This document shows positions 6,938 to 7,719 of a DNA stretch of 7,719 nt, piece after piece. The DNA comes from JAFDVL01 sp031371805 (GTDB lineage Bacteria; Acidobacteriota; Blastocatellia; RBC074): contig JANMKB010000307.1 of assembly GCA_031371805.1 (NCBI GenBank), forward strand, positions 1-7,719, written 5' to 3'. Within the stretch, counting starts at the first letter, position 1. Each line of letters starts with the position of its first letter. The notes under the pieces are model-generated. The model worked only from the letters and a program-made list of their open reading frames with translations, had not been told where the DNA came from and did no database searches. The translations under genes and the position numbers were made by a program.

Positions 6938-7239
6938 GAAGACAAAATATCAATCTCCAAAAAGTGCCAAGAGTTGATTACGCGCTACCAAAATGGAGAG
7001 CAATTTTTCAGGGAAAGGTTTAAAGAAGAACCTCTTGAGTTAAGGAACCTTGATCTCACAACGGTTAATTATTTGCGCCAAAGCCAGAGTCGGTTAATCA
7101 GGGCAGCATCCGCGTCGCGCAATATTTGACCGAATTACCTTCACGTACTTTGCCGGAAGAAAAACTTCGCGAAGCTCGCCAAATTGCTGAAGATAGTTTG
7201 CGGAAAGAGCCATTAGTCAGGAAGCCTGAGGGCTATTAG
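6938..7239 (+). pseudogene. Frameshifted coding remnant, possibly pentapeptide-like at its start
   Basis: Two plus-strand frames read like protein. The first (6938-7126) has KKCQELITRYQNGEQFFRER, then FKEEPLELRNLDLTTVNYLR. The second (about 7069-7239) has GSIRVAQYLTELPSRTLPEE, then KLREARQIAEDSLRKEP, and stops at 7237-7239. Neither has a convincing start with a ribosome site. The segment LELRN-LDLTT-VNYLR has a five-residue period with L, L, Y at the central position, recalling the start of pentapeptide-repeat proteins, but only three units can be seen. A host gene decayed by at least one frameshift is the simplest reading. Function is not known. Confidence 0.35.
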
Positions 7240-7400
7240 TCGAACGTATTTTCCACAAAGGGCAGGTAGTAACTTTACTTAGATCGAAAATTTTTAACCC
7301 ACCTGGACTTGAATAAATTACCTTATACTCTGAATTCGCCTCTATATGCTTGGAAGACAAAGGCATTACATGCGCTAAAATTTTGACTTGATTTTCTAAT
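7240..7400. other. AT-rich stretch with competing weak coding signals
   Basis: Together with the preceding remnant, this fills the gap between pepP and the right-hand IS. On the plus strand a short frame (7233-7316) reads LLVERIFHKGQVVTLLRSKI and may be a further frameshifted piece of the upstream remnant. On the minus strand an open frame ending at 7217 reads HVMPLSSKHIEANSEYKVIY, then SSPGGLKIFDLSKVTT. Its only ATG (7447) lies inside the transposase gene. I cannot decide between them and see no RNA gene or terminator here. Confidence 0.3.
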
Positions 7401-7401
7401 A

Positions 7402-7719
7402 GAGTTGTTGTGACATTTAAAATTAATGAGATAGCTGGAAGTTCCAAAGCCCGGCACAGACTTCCAGCCGGTCATCGTAGCGGTCGAAATCGTGCAATCG
7501 CAGCCGATCCGACAAGCTGCGAGAGCGTTTCATGCCGCCTATCGCGTGCTCGACTCTCACTCTTTCCTGAGCAAAAATACGGTTTTCCAGCTTCTGCAGC
7601 GCCTCCAGTTCCTGCTTCTTCGGTTTCTGATGCGGGATGCTCAGTGCCTGGCACACGTACTCTTTCGCTATCCCCAGATACCCTGAATCTACGCTCACCT
7701 TGAAATTCCTGAACCAATC
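7402..7719 (-). mobile_element. IS5-type insertion sequence, partial at window edge
   Basis: The 3' part of a transposase gene runs off the window, and IS ends of this type usually lie within a few tens of bases of the transposase stop codon at 7423. The end shown here (GAGTTGTTGTGACA, from 7402) is a guess, because the other inverted repeat is outside the window. The element differs from the one at 3304: its transposase is of the DDE_Tnp_4 kind. Confidence 0.6.
7423..7719 (-). CDS. IS5-family transposase, DDE_Tnp_4 type, C-terminal part
   Basis: The frame is open to the window edge and gives 98 residues up to the stop at 7423. VSVDSGYLGI carries a DDE aspartate and RVRVEHAIGGMKR carries the catalytic glutamate; SLSDR and AGLWNFQL complete the C-terminal pattern of DDE_Tnp_4 (PF13359) transposases. 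The start and the first catalytic Asp lie beyond position 7719, so integrity cannot be judged. Within the visible part there is no stop or frameshift, which suggests a recent or still active copy, unlike the decayed element at 3304. The GTG at 7698 is an internal codon and not a start, because coding continues upstream with DWFRNFK. Confidence 0.85.
   Translation of the reverse strand, partial: DWFRNFKVSVDSGYLGIAKEYVCQALSIPHQKPKKQELEALQKLENRIFAQERVRVEHAIGGMKRSRSLSDRLRLHDFDRYDDRLEVCAGLWNFQLSH

Overview
This 7.7 kb window looks like ordinary bacterial chromosome with two insertion-sequence scars. It carries two tRNA genes that encode their own CCA ends, four intact metabolic genes and several broken genes. 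A futalosine-pathway menaquinone gene (mqnC) and the tail of an OmpL/BBP2-type outer-membrane porin point to a Gram-negative, menaquinone-using bacterium of moderate GC. The combination resembles Acidobacteriota (for example Blastocatellia), but that placement is inference from gene content and no phylogenetic marker is present.

Layout, left to right. A tRNA-Gly(CCC) gene is followed after one base by the convergent malQ gene (4-alpha-glucanotransferase, minus strand). A short divergent region holds a good extended -10 promoter for malQ and a -35/-10 promoter for tRNA-Leu(CAG). The tRNA-Leu is closed by a strong intrinsic terminator. Only 17 bases later a cysteine-desulfurase-like PLP enzyme begins; it lacks the usual catalytic cysteine. 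Next comes a decayed region of about 1.1 kb: a plausible porin promoter and signal-peptide start, an internally deleted IS5-type element with both inverted ends, and the frameshifted C-terminal third of a BBP2 porin ending at a terminator. mqnC (minus) and a Xaa-Pro aminopeptidase gene (plus) then diverge from a 152-base spacer. The last 0.8 kb holds a frameshifted coding remnant, an AT-rich stretch of uncertain content and the 3' end of a second, different IS5-type transposase that runs off the window.

The intact genes do unrelated housekeeping jobs (glycogen/maltodextrin metabolism, sulfur/PLP chemistry, quinone synthesis, peptide turnover) and do not form one operon. The most informative part is the IS-associated loss of a porin. 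I see no CRISPR array, phage module, defence island or convincing new multi-gene system.
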